From positions 124,001 to 188,000 of the forward strand of contig VWZL01000812.1 in the NCBI GenBank assembly GCA_013396915.1: a stretch of DNA of 64,000 nt, written 5' to 3'. Within the stretch, counting starts at the first letter, position 1; every line of letters starts with the position of its first letter. The translations under genes and the position numbers were made by a program. The notes below the pieces were generated by a model, which saw nothing but the letters and a program-made list of their open reading frames with translations, searched no databases and was not told where the DNA came from. Origin of the DNA: Stercorarius parasiticus. Its lineage: Eukaryota; Chordata; Aves; Charadriiformes; Stercorariidae. Below are positions 14,244 through 26,535 of this stretch, piece by piece.

Positions 14244-14712
14244 NNNNNNNNNNNNNNNNNNNNNNNNNNNNNNNNNNNNNNNNNNNNNNNNNNNNNNNNN
14301 NNNNNNNNNNNNNNNNNNNNNNNNNNNNNNNNNNNNNNNNNNNNNNNNNNNNNNNNNNNNNNNNNNNNNNNNNNNNNNNNNNNNNNNNNNNNNNNNNNNN
14401 NNNNNNNNNNNNNNNNNNNNNNNNNNNNNNNNNNNNNNNNNNNNNNNNNNNNNNNNNNNNNNNNNNNNNNNNNNNNNNNNNNNNNNNNNNNNNNNNNNNN
14501 NNNNNNNNNNNNNNNNNNNNNNNNNNNNNNNNNNNNNNNNNNNNNNNNNNNNNNNNNNNNNNNNNNNNNNNNNNNNNNNNNNNNNNNNNNNNNNNNNNNN
14601 NNNNNNNNNNNNNNNNNNNNNNNNNNNNNNNNNNNNNNNNNNNNNNNNNNNNNNNNNNNNNNNNNNNNNNNNNNNNNNNNNNNNNNNNNNNNNNNNNNNN
14701 NNNNNNNNNNNN
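14244..14712. other. Assembly gap (469 N) inside the CR1
   Basis: This run of N lies between the reverse-transcriptase motif-A region and the C-terminal end of CR1 ORF2. From the CR1 layout seen in the 49-kb and 61-kb copies plus general family knowledge, I would expect about 750 missing bases if the element is continuous. The gap length is therefore probably an estimate. Confidence 0.95.
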
Positions 14713-15057
14713 CCTGAAAGGAGGTGGGAAAGAGGTGGGTGTGGCCTCTTCTTCCAGGTGAATAATGACAGGACCAGAGGAAATGGTCTGAAGTTGCGGC
14801 AGGGGAGGTTTTATTAGAGATATTAGGAAGAATTCCTTTCCTGAAAGAGTGGTCAGGCACTGGAACAGCCTGCCCAGGGAGGTGGTTGAGTCCCCATGCC
14901 TAGAGGTATTTAAGAAACGTGTAGATTTGGCACTTCAGGGCATGCTGCAGTTTTGTTTGTTTGTTTTTGGGGGTTTTTTTGTGTGTGTATGGTTGGACTG
15001 GATGATCTCAAAGGTCCTTTCGAACCCTGAAGATTCTATGATTCTATGATTCTATGA

Positions 15058-15871
15058 CACGGACATGGCCGGTCACACAGGCTGCCACAGACAAAGCTCT
15101 GCCTTCAACAGCACCTGCATACAGATCTCATATAAAATGCAAGCACAGACAGGTAAGTCTCCGCCTCCTTTTGAGCTGGCAGAGATAGGAGGTCACTAGT
15201 GCAGCACACACACGACACTCTCCAAGCTCACAAACATATGCACTTTCATGCATCCCCTAAGTACTGGCAGAGCCCCTCTGTTCACCTGGCACCCCTGCCC
15301 CCATCCCAGCCCCCTGATTCATCCCATGGGTCCCCTACTCACCCACTGGTCCAGCTTGGTGCTTGCTGCATACATGCAGGACTCACACACTTGTCCCACA
15401 GACACCCCACAGTTGTGGACCCCCTGGATACCACCATGGATCCTCCACCTACCTGAAACCTCTGCCCCAACCCAAGGCCCTCCTTCTCACTCACTGGTCC
15501 AGCCTGAGGTTTGCCAGCAAATGCACACCCGGACTGGGGAAGATAAAGATGATCAGAGCCCAGCAGTTGGCACCTGGGCTGGTCCTGGCACCTGAGGTCC
15601 CTCTCCAGCTGCCAGAACTGAGCTCCTCAATCACACCATCCCCCCAGTAGCTGGTTTTTGGGACATGCACTGTCCTCACCCCATGGCTGGAGGTTAAAGA
15701 CCTGCACTCGCTCCAGTAGCTGACACTGAGACCCCACTCACCCCCGTAGCTGACACCACAGGTCAGGGGTACCCACACCCCTGGTATAACTCCAGTAGCT
15801 GATACCTATTTTCACTCACACACACAGAGGTCCACAAACAACTGGCATTTAGTCCTTGCAGCACACACACA
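15058..15871. repeat. GC-rich unassigned repeat with degenerate internal repeats
   Basis: This is CA-rich and CCC-rich sequence of clearly different composition from the flanks. Two related blocks, one starting at 15335 (ctactcacccactggtccag) and one at 15483 (cttctcactcactggtccag), are 148 bases apart. The motif CAGTAGCTG or a close variant recurs at 15645, 15714, 15745 and 15793. No frame shows a known protein; the overlapping open frames of 85-115 codons reflect GC richness. It probably continues the 13703-13918 segment on the other side of the CR1 insertion. It may be an internal or leader region of the LTR-like element that follows, but I cannot prove it. Confidence 0.5.
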
Positions 15872-15898
15872 CATAATCTCACAGACAGTGAGATTATG
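15872..15898. repeat. Perfect 11-bp inverted repeat (hairpin)
   Basis: The arms cataatctcac (15872-15882) and gtgagattatg (15888-15898) are perfect reverse complements around the loop agaca. It sits at the edge between the GC-rich repeat and the LTR-like segment. A 13-base word from it, tctcacagacagt (15877-15889), recurs at 16636-16648. Confidence 0.85.
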
Positions 15899-15909
15899 CT
15901 GAGAGATCG

Positions 15910-17240
15910 TGTTACATCCCAGTCCAACTACATTGGGCCTAGGAGAGGTTCACAATGATTCCAAGCATGAGATTAAGACACAAACGAGGTCAGATGCCAC
16001 TCACTGCAGGCTTATTGTTATTCCCCAGCAATAGTCACTGAGACAAGCAATAGAGTAAAGGCAGAAGTAGAGGAAAGGCAAAAAGGAGAAGCAGTATTAT
16101 GGAGCACAGCAAGCGTATAGTCATTATCACAGGCCCGACAACGTCTCGGCAGTCCGCTGGAATTTCAGCAGCATCCTGTTGATCCGTGGTTCTCAAGTCA
16201 TGATGGTAGTAGGGAGGAATCCCAGTCTCCAGTTTGTGGTAGGTCACCGCACCAGTTATAGTCCAGGTCTGTCCATAGCTTGACCAATCAGCGTGACGGT
16301 GGCCTTTGCCCAGCTAATTGTCATTTGATACAGTCGCTGTATGAGTTCTTCCCCTGTTGCTTGGGCAGCACTTGGCTCAGCACAGTCATGTGCCTAAGCA
16401 AGTTTGGGGTTAACAGGGTCTAGCCACTCTGATAACCAAAGGCCTACACCCTTTTCAGCTGATGGCAACATACCCTTTTCAGCTGGTGGCAGCCTTGGGT
16501 GGTGACTGCTAAGCAAAAGAATGGTCTGCAGAAGGTGCTAAATAGACACAAACAAGGTTCTTATTGGCTCGCAAGCTTGCCATCATTTGCAGAGGCTTAA
16601 GCAAGCTTTGAGGCAATTATTTTGAGGTTCCAGTCTCTCACAGACAGTTAAGAAAAAGTTAAAGAAGATACAAAAAGATAGGATAGACTGTTGTGATCAG
16701 ACACAGGTCTCAGCCAGGCACATGTACTGACTGGTTCCATTTTACATGCAACTGGACCCTTTTATACCCCTTTCTGTGTTCTCCCCTTCATTCCTCCCTC
16801 ATTTACTTCCCCTTCATGTTCCCTCATCGCAGTCCCACTGACCCCCTCAAACATCCTGGTTCCTCAGGTTTGCATCTTTACCATTTCCAAAGTCCTGGTT
16901 TGTCTGCAGTTTCTTGATGGCCCATTAATTAGTGCAACTGACCAGGTGTGTTTCTTCTCTTTGCCTCCATATTGTTTGTCAGGTTTGTGTCTCTGTATAT
17001 TTTGTCTATGGCTTCCTCCTTTTCCTTAGTATCTCATTTGACAAGGTCCTCAATCAGATAATAATACTGAAATAAATATTTCTCTGTTCTGCCTACTCTT
17101 ATTAGATAGTGGTTCTGACCATGTTCAATTCTCATTATTGCCTGGTTACTTTGGTGTCTCTGTATGATCTTGCTTATGGTTTTCCCCTTTTCTGATTATC
17201 TCCTTTTGCACTGGAAAGGCCCTTGACTAGAAACGCTTAA
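15910..17240 (-). mobile_element. Probable LTR-retroelement segment, unassigned
   Basis: Read on the minus strand, this region has LTR-like promoter and end features: a TATAAAAG box (16759-16768), a CCAAT-type 'gattggtc' further along at about 16282-16289, a short 'aataacaataag' stretch at about 16013-16024 that could be a weak polyadenylation signal, and a 'gggatgtaaca' terminus at about 15910 ending in the CA expected of an LTR. Composition is distinct from the AT-rich flank beyond about 17250. I did not find both ends, a primer-binding site or a target duplication, and no gag, pol or env homology is visible. A 70-codon minus-strand frame (16035-16247) ends in a leucine-rich hydrophobic stretch, but I attach no function to it. 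It could equally be two overlapping old elements. Confidence 0.45.
16759..16768 (-). promoter_or_regulatory. TATA box candidate in the LTR-like segment
   Basis: The minus strand reads ggtataaaag, a textbook TATA sequence, within a stretch that otherwise looks like retroelement U3. No start site is known, so this is a motif call only. Confidence 0.4.
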
Positions 17241-20200
17241 AGGAGCAAATCATCTCACCTTTCACATACCCTTCTTAAATTTTAATACTGCTACAATGTT
17301 TGACTTATAACCTCTTAGCATATTTTATCCTAGTGCTCTTTCTGCATGTGTAGTTCAAATGTAACAAATTAATAATTTTTATTTTTTTTTCTCACCTTCA
17401 GATAATTTTTTTGAGTTAACAGTGATAGCATAACTAAAACTTGATTACTTTCTGAAGTAACCATTTATTTCGTTCTTTTTAGTAAACACATTCCTTCATA
17501 CGTGCCTGCCATCCCTCCTCCTGCAATTCAAATGATTTTTATTCACTAGAAATTTGTTCCAGTTTCAACCTTGGATAGAAATGGGCCAAAGGGGTTGACA
17601 TACCACTTAACTACAAATCTCCTCCAGTACAGCTGTGGACTGTACAGTACTTAATTACCTTTACTTCTATTTGAGAAATGAATTTTAAAAATGCTTCCAT
17701 GAGAAATCAATGATAGTTATCACAATTATTAGTTACACTTTATATTCAATGCCATCCTAAATTAGATACAGTAGATAAAAATATTAATACTGAAGTTAAA
17801 TACAAGATTCATTCTTCTACTTGCATTTCTAACCAAATATACAAGTTGCCTTTGCTGGCTTATCATTACATTTGGGTATGAGCTTGTTGCTTCACTGGCC
17901 AGCCATTGTATTTCACCCATGAAGGTCTCTACAGGATGTGGCATTAGATTCCCAAGCTGAAAAATGTCAGACTTTAAGAAGAGGAGACAAAAGTTTCATA
18001 AATTAATCTGTCACATATTTTTATTATACTTTGCTACAGTGACATTGTATGGTTTCTGGGAGGGAAGGGAAGAAAAAAAAGCAGACAAAATTCTAATATT
18101 TTCCTCACTATTTGATTAATTTTTCTGGCTGAATTTTCTCATATTATTTTCTCATATTAAAACTAAAGGAATGAATTTAAATGTTCTCAAGTATTTAGTA
18201 ATGATATCAAGAACTCACAATGAAGTCGGAGTGGGAGAAAGGAATCTTCTCTCTTTTTGGAACTCAGCAATTCTTAAAGTAATACAAACATTAGTCCAAG
18301 AACTGGTTTTCCATGGAAATAAAAATAAATGTAGCCTGAAGTATTAAGAAGAGTTCTTACCCTTAGGTATTTGTGAAAGTAATTCAGAAAAAAACAAGTG
18401 TCTTGTCAAGACGCTTAAACTCAAAGGGCAGAATCCCTTCTCCTGCTTTAATACTGGATTAGTTGAAAAACTGGAAACGTTTAAAATTAGCATTCCAGGC
18501 TAAGAAGGTCTCTACTCCCATGCCTGTATGAACATAAAGAATGGTCATGCATGTATACTTCTACAGAAGATATTTGTTGAGAACCCAAAAAGTATGTGTC
18601 CCAATGGAAAACAATACTCTCTGCTTCCATCTCCTGGTGGAGAGCGTTTCAAGCAGAGCTTCATTTGCATAAAATTTTTATTCATAATTCCTTCAGTGAC
18701 ACATGGGAGTGATCATCACTATACACAAACTCATAATTAGTTGAGAATTGGAATTGCATGGAGAGCGGTGACAAGGGATTTCTTTCATGTAGCTAAAAGA
18801 ACATCTGTGAGGTAAGGACTCACAGATGTTCAAGCATCCTACAAGTTATTAGTTGTCAGGCCCTGCAGACTATGTGCTGTTGAGAGGTGAAATATAGGTG
18901 CCTCCATAAAAGAGTCTACAGAGGGCAGAAGAACAGCTAAGTGAAATCCAGTAATTTTTTTCCTAACAGGAAAATAAAGCTGCATTTCACAGCTTCAGGT
19001 CTTGCTTATTCATTAACAGCAAAGGAAGCATGGATATTAGGTGATCAGGAAAGGTGTTGTTTCTTTGGTTGTTTTTTGTCTTTTTTTTTTTTTTTTGCAA
19101 TCTAATAGAAATGCCATCCTGAATCAAAAAAACCTGTCCTAGTGACATTTTCTTTAGAACGCTTCATTTTGAATGAGAAAAGTAGTAATTCATAATTTTA
19201 GAAAATTTGAATAGAAGCTCCTCTTGCTATGAGTTTCAACATAGTATTAGTTTGGACTTAACTAACTGTCAGCATTTTATGGAAGAATCACAGACTGTGC
19301 TTCCATATTATGCATTCATTTCCCTGCTTTGTTGCAGTGGTCTAGTCTCCTGATCATACCTGCAAGGATGTGAATGTGCTCCTGGGTTCTGTTCACGAAG
19401 GAATCAAGCTGTTTATTTGGCAAGGAAGCAGACCAGCTGCACACACCCATATCTACACCCAACAGACAGTATAGATAATTTGTTTCTCCTGCTTGAAATA
19501 GTCTTCTAATAGCAGACTTACTTTTCTCCACTCAGTGCCATCCTTCACATCAGCAAATTGCATACTTTCACACTACTTCCCACAATATACATGTCCCAGT
19601 TTCAGCACAGTGTTGTAAGAAAGCAATCTGGAGAGTAGCAAAAGCCTTATTATTCATTTTTCTGTCTCAGGTATCAGCACACAAAAGCTGGAAGAGATTG
19701 GCTACCTGTAGGGACCTTGTGTTGTCTTGAAGTTTTGTTGTCAGGAGGATTCCCAATAGTATTACAAGGCGGTCACTTGCCATATCTGCCATATGGTCAA
19801 CATGCCGCAGATGGTTACTGTTACTCTCAAAATCTTATTATGAGCACAGGGGAACACACCCTGTATGCAGAGCTGAGAATTTATTGTTAGTACAACTAAT
19901 GTTTTAACAGTGTAATCAAAATACAGCAAACAGTTCTTATTAGTCCAGTTACAATAATACTAACACTCATAGTCCGAATTATCTAATGAGTACAGAAAAT
20001 TCTCCTTGATAGTGCAGTTAAAACTGTTATTGTCTAATAATATTTAGCTATTCTCTACCTTTTCATGGGTATTGTTCTCACCTTCCCAATGTTCCTCTAA
20101 TCCTTGATTGATTGTGCTAGCTAGTCTTCCTCAAGAAGACTTATTCAAAAAGAGTGTGGGGAGTTACGACAAATCATCCTTACTTCTTCCTCTAGGAAGA

Positions 20201-23200
20201 GTATGATGTTCATGGTGGAGAGCTTCTTCCTCCTCAGATTTGAATCTGCTTTAAGTTGGTTTTGAAAATTTTCTAACACAATTTGCTCTGTTGCTCTTTC
20301 TTCATTGATTACCAACTCCACGATACATTTGTACTTCTTTTCTCTTTGTTAGCCGTAACAGCAGATTCACCTGCCTCACAGGGTTTCACCTGTTTAGTGA
20401 CCACCTATTAACCACTATGATATGTTTTCACAGCTTCTAGTATCATTTTTTATCTGTAGTCTTCTACGTCATGTTTTTATTCTAGGGTCATAAATAGGTT
20501 ATTCTACACAGAATAAATATTTTTACCACTACTTGTAAATTAATACTTATTAATTAAGGTCAGATGTTACATCACACAACTGCACAAAGCTAAACTAGTG
20601 TTAAAACAAATTTAAACAATAGTCACCTGACTGCTAGGCAATTGCTATCAACAGATAAAACAAGCTAAGGCCAAAACAAGCCCAAACAAGTCCTAAGTCC
20701 ATGCTATGTCCTTTTACTAGTAATGGTAAAATCATGTTTACTTGGCAAGATTATGACAAATAGCCAGGAAACATTAAAAATACGGATAGTACCGGATACC
20801 AACGTCGCACTCAGTTAACAGGCTCAGCAAGGGGATCTGATGTTCTCTAGCGGAAAAAGGATGAAATGGCCATCTCTCCCTAGCTTGGGCAACAGGTTCC
20901 TGACACAAGACTGACTGCAGAGTGAAATGAGATATAGTCCCACAAGGGAAAGAAATAAGAGTTAATTTTAGTGTTTTCACACATCACTCATTATGGGTTT
21001 CTGTTGTAAAGGCCCTGTGAGCATGGTTTCCCCGCTCCCATTCTGGGGGTTTAGTTGCCTAGGCTCAAGGACAAGTTGCACATGGCACATCTGGTGAACT
21101 TAAGGACAGTTATTGTGAAGAAAGCTAGAGGCCGTGGTGAAGTTCAGCCTGTCCTACCTTTGGGAGCTGCCTAAATTACAGTTTCATCTGTGACACAGAC
21201 ATGTCCATGTCTGGCTATGCATTCTGCCAATACAGAACATATCCTTTACAGCTGTCCTCTGCCATAGACAATGGTCTTATGCAATAGCCTTTCCAGGCAG
21301 TTGGAGTTCAGTTGGGTTGTCCTTGGAAGAGCCCAGTCCTACTCTAGATCTGTAACAATGAGCCTAAAGATTTGAATATATCAAACAAAATTCAATATAT
21401 AGAGGAAGATTTTCTGCTGCAATGTGCCAGCAGTATGTGACGTTAAAGGAAACTAAGTACAAAGGTAACAATTCCTGTGTATATTTCACAAAATTCTGAG
21501 AGCAAGAAGGTAATGAAAAGAAACAATCTTTTAAAAAAGTATACTGTTATATGGTGCATGCTTAGGTTTTAATGATATATTGACTTTTCTATGTAGACAT
21601 TTCATCACCTTTTCCTCAGCTGATCTTTCACTATGTACAGAGTTCAAAGCTCATGAGCTGCCTCTCAGTACGTCTGAAGGTACACAGATTTAGAACAGTA
21701 GCAATACCATGGTAAAAACATATGAAGAAAAAATTACTAGTATACTTTGGAGTCTTATCTTGAGTTCACCCGAATCTGGGTTTTGCAAACAAAGTTACTT
21801 ACTCCTTGCATTTCTAGCAGAGGTATGAGAGGGATTACAGTCACGATTTCGAGGTTAGTAAGGAATAGTGTCTGAGACCTCGGAGGAAAGTGTGTTTCTG
21901 TTCCTCGTGTTTTGCAAATAAAAAGAGGATACTCACACTTTATATAAAAGACAACTGTACTTAAATATCTCGTAAGGAGTGGTCTCCCATGCAGAAGTGA
22001 AGGAACTGTTTGAGGTATTGGGAACAGAAATGTAGTTATAGTGAGATGCAATATGTGTGTATTCTAAACTGCATGCAAACAGATAGCATCATGCTTTTCT
22101 CTCCCACCCTGGCAGTCCGAGATGCTGATGAAAAAGGTGATGTCAAGCTAACAAAATCTGAAAATTCCATTCTTTCTAGTGCCATTCCCTGTGGGAGCGA
22201 TCACCATATTGCTTGTATAGATTGTTTAAGGCATAATAAGGTGTAACATGAACTGTAAGTGAATATTGTCCTTATTATTCTAGCTCTCATCCTGTCAGTT
22301 GATGACAAAATCTCAACAAAACCTGTAAGATCTCAGAAAATGTCCTGGTGAATATTCAGTATCTGAATAAGTCTGCTTGATTCAAGCCATTATGAAGTTA
22401 GCAAGTGTAGCTGGTTATGATTTTCGTAAATCTACCACAGTGGTGCAGGAAATCTTTATCATAAAATAGAATTTTTAACAGAACTCTGTAGAGGCAATTG
22501 TGGAAAAAAATTCTGATGACTAGATACCCTTTACAGGAATACAGCTATTGGAAATTGTGAAAATGCATATGACAGTCTACAGGGTGACATCACAGAAGAT
22601 GACTATAGCCCTTCCTCAAAATGACTCCATCAAGCACTAGGAGCCAGGGGTTGCTAAATTCCACATGATGGCAAAAAATCTTCTATCCTTAAAAATAGCA
22701 GACAAGAATATATTATACCTTTTCTATAAGACGGTTACCAAAAGAAAGCATCTAATGTGATCTTTTACATCTTAAAATTCTGGAGTCACCTGTCTTTCCA
22801 GTACCATACCATGGTATAGTCTCATATGAGTCATCTCTCTCTTGCAGGGGATCAAGAATGACACACCTGATAGTGACTTAGCTCATTTGAACGGCCTCCA
22901 AATTCAACATCTCTGCATTAATAGGTACTAAACAGTGATTACTAACTAAAATTAAGGGAGGAATTCCCTACAGGAAATTTGCCTGTTTTGTCATTAAGCT
23001 GTACACGAAAAAAATATGGTGCAAGATAGAGAGGCTAAATGCAAAAGGATTTAAAACTAATTCTTATTCAATTGTATGCCAATATGCAGTATGGATTTGA
23101 TCTGTCAATGTGAAGAAGCTGTAAGTCATCCCTCATCTGTGATATAGAAAACTGAGCTCAGTCCCTGGGACATGCAACAGTGACAGCACAGACATTGTCA

Positions 23201-26200
23201 ATGAATACTCAAAATCAGAGCTGGACTGAACCTCATGAGTGCCTGGGCAGGATGTGTCTTTGATATCCTTTCTCTAATTATTCACTGAAACTGGAACCTC
23301 ATGTAATATATTCCACAAGGCCTCATGAACAGTTAGGGAGAATCGAAATATTAAAATGGTATAACAATTAGCCTAGTATGAATTAACATAGCTAGGCAGG
23401 AAGGATGATCTACATTTGAAGGGAATAGACTTCAGGACTTGTTATTCTTCAAAATCTTCCTAGTCAACAGCAAAGCAAACTAATGGCAAGAAGGAAGCAT
23501 TATAGCCATCCATTTATTAGAATTTGTTTTGAAATTAAAAAAATTCACAAAGAAATATAAGTTTAAAAAAATCTCAAAAATCACAGAAACAGTCCAACAG
23601 TATCTAAATTTAGAAGCAGAATACATGAGAAGAACAGTGAAGTAGAAACAGAATAGAAGTGTAGAACCCTAGTAGACCAGACAAAAGGTTAAAAAAACCC
23701 AAAACCCAGAACAGGTAATATAATACTTATTGAACAGATAACAGTAGAATATATTTCTGTTAAAATGAGTGAAAACTGAGGTATAGGGGTTTTTTTCTTT
23801 TCAGAACTGAGGTAACGTGTTCTAAGACATCTTAATAATAAATGTCTCTCATAGGAAGTTATCACCTTTTCACTTCCTCTTTGATAGGCTTACAACATCT
23901 TGGCAACAACAGAGAAATTCAGATCCAAGCATGTGTAGATGTTCCAGATGGATTTCAGTCAATGGTGATGTGAGAAAATTACTTCCAAACACACTCCCTG
24001 CAGTTCTTTCACTCCACAGTGATGAAAGTTTCCTGACAACAGCAGGCAGCTCCCACCATGCTGTGCATGAAGAGAGCAATCACAGAAGGTGCCCTAAATA
24101 TTCATAATGTTTAAGGCAACACTTGGGCTATGAAGTAATTCATATTACTCCATATTACTCCATAGTAATGAAGTAATAATGCCTTCTGAAAGACACTTTT
24201 AGAAAACTAATGTGAAGATCATGTGATGCCCAGAAATGTAAGCAGAAAAAGATACACTAATGGATTTAGATAATCTAGGGACTTTGGGGTATAATGTGTG
24301 TTTGCTTGGCTGCAGAAAAGCCCACTCTGTGGGCAAGTGCTTTGGCCTCATTACTACTACAGACAGTAACTTCATGACACCCAAACAGGCCATCTGTTGA
24401 GTTGGATAGCATGCGAAAAATATGTTTTAGACATAAAAGCTCCTTCCAAGGTCTTCTCACAGTGACAGAACTGTGATGCAACCATAAGAAACACACTTTT
24501 CCTCTACTTTCAAGGGTATAGATTGAAGAGAAGTGAGACTTTCAATGGAATTTAAATTAACTATATGAGGATCACTAATAACTCAAGAAGGTAACAGTGC
24601 CGTACACATACCTGGTTGATGTTTCCAAATGGTTCTCCTTTTTAAATAAAACAGGAAATCTTTTTAAGCTTTTATGTTTGGGTTTTTTTTTTCTTTTTTT
24701 TTTTTAATTTTTGTAAATAAAGGACAAAACTTAGATATCGTCATGTTCATTCCAGGAATTAAAATTTACTAAACACCTGCCCACACTATAGTGGGCGCTT
24801 GGTTAAAGGAAGATTACACCAAGGGGAACTTCTATGCTGTAGATTTCATTGTGTTGCCTGATCATTTCAGACAAGTGTACATGAACAAGCTCATATAGGA
24901 AAAGCATTCTAGCCAGTCTAACCACACAATCAAAGAGCTTAATTTACCCAGCCCTCCAGTTCATGCTGCAATGGTTAACATGCTTCCAGTTCTCAAGTTA
25001 GCTCATAAAAATCTTGCTCAGGATTTGGAAACTATACTGCAATCTGCAAAACGCACATAACTTGAGAAGAAATGGCCACCATAGATGCTAATCAGATTTT
25101 ATTTTTCAGGGTTTTTTTAGCTGCCTTAGCTGCTTGTTAGAGATTTATGTTTTTTTCAGATTTAAGGTATAAAGTGATGACAGCAGTGTGTGTTTCTTTG
25201 TGGACATGAGTAGAAAGGATTCACTAGTAGTTGTATACCATAAACCATCAGTTGGTAGGGAGAAATCTTTTTGCTTTTCTCATGCACTGCTTCCTACTTC
25301 TCTTTTGTTTTCAGACTCATTGTCACCGATGAACACATGGTGCACAAAGAAGGTTTTGTTCATATGATACTACTCATGTAAGGGAATTTTTTTTTTCTAG
25401 GTCACCCTGTAGATTTTTTGTCACCTACAGACATCAGTAGAAAAGCTGCTGTTTAACAGTCATTTTAAGTGAACTGTTGCAAATCACAAAAGACAGCTCT
25501 ACTCTTTATGTTTTTAGGAAAAAGTCATTAACTCTTCTTTAAATGTATTTGGATAACAATAATCTCTATGACAATAAAAGAATTAAAATATCTTGCTTTA
25601 GTTTAGCCCCTTATTACTTGTTTTAATATGCTTAAAGAAAGTTAAGAATGTAACCTCCAAATGACAACTAGTTATATACAGATTTTCAGAAACAAAATAA
25701 TACAGTACCTTCAATATACTTTACAAGCATTTTTTCCTCCCCTAGATTTAACATTCAGCCTTTTACTCACAACAGGATTACAGTTACAATTGCTGAAACA
25801 TTTCATTCCTCCTTAATTTTGTGTTTACATGCATTGTTAGCCCAACTTTAAAACTCACAGCATGGATCTTCTTCATATGAATAAAAAACACAGTCACAGA
25901 AAATTTATTGCCTTCTCTCTGATTTCACTTGCTTTTGTTATCAAAAATATTTTTACATCAACAATTGCATATTAAGCCACCATGACATGGGAATTAAAAA
26001 TGAATCACTACCAAGTGCTGGAACTGTTCATTTTAAATGGAATTAAATGAACCTCTATGATTAAGCGTTCCTTCTCTGCCATGGTATGTGAACTTAAAAT
26101 AAATATATAATAGCCTATTCTAATTCTGAACTTTAAAGTCATGCCAAAGTGGTTGATACAAAGCCAAAAAGATATCAGTTGTTGCTGGTAATGTAAAAAT

Positions 26201-26535
26201 ATTAGAACACTTCAAACAAAAGGTGTTTGGTGTCAGAATAAGATTTTGTTGATTTACTGTTTTTTCAGAAAAAAAAATTAAAGTTTATAAATGTCTTAGA
26301 ATTTGTTGTGATTTGAGATTTTTTGGTCTATAAAAAATTTATTCATAATAGTGTATGTACATATTTTATTGTATTGCTGATCTTTTATTATATTACATAC
26401 AGGATATTAAAAGAAAAGAAATCTCTTTAATATAATGAATGCATAAAAGCTCATGTCGCTGGTGATTATATAGCTTATTTGCAATAAGAATAAAATGCAT
26501 AGCCCAGTAAATGTAATTTTTGCCATTCCTAGTAA
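17241..26535. other. Long AT-rich noncoding stretch
   Basis: No gene recognised. Open frames stay below 100 codons and resemble nothing I know. A T16 run lies at 19081-19096 and a broken T tract near 24685-24705. The sub-region from about 19560 to 21360 is slightly richer in GC and may be an old, worn repeat, but I could not align it to any family by eye. A TATATAAAAG word near 21939 (plus) has no associated transcript evidence. Confidence 0.6.
18799..18831. repeat. Perfect 13-bp inverted repeat (hairpin)
   Basis: The arms gaacatctgtgag (18799-18811) and ctcacagatgttc (18819-18831) are exact reverse complements separated by the 7-base loop gtaagga. Pairing stops immediately outside the arms, so the 33-base structure is too short for a microRNA precursor. 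Confidence 0.88.

Larger units (their letters stand above)
13919..15057 (+). mobile_element. CR1 LINE, 5'-truncated, with an assembly gap inside
   Basis: The element begins within the reverse-transcriptase region (protein text 'IYKKGQKEDPGNYRPVSLT' from 13920), is interrupted by 469 N, and resumes at 14713 with the end of ORF2 and the 3' UTR. It closes with three ATTCTATG units ending at 15057, the standard CR1 3' terminus. Bases 14819-14946 are identical by eye to 61529-61656, so this is a young subfamily member or has been homogenised. A frame slip near 14808-14816, compared with the 61.5-kb copy, shows it is no longer functional. The pentamer GACAC occurs at both edges (13915-13919 and 15056-15060); this may be microhomology at insertion rather than a true target duplication. 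Confidence 0.93.

Noticed and set aside
15199..15778. Several overlapping open frames in GC-rich sequence
   Set aside because: Low stop-codon density from base composition explains them; frames on both strands overlap and none looks like a protein family.
19560..21360. Suspected old retroviral sequence
   Set aside because: Slightly different composition and a few LTR-like words, but no ends, no family landmarks and no retroviral protein motif.
21939..21948. TATATAAAAG word as a promoter
   Set aside because: No initiator, downstream gene or conserved context is visible; such words are frequent in AT-rich DNA.
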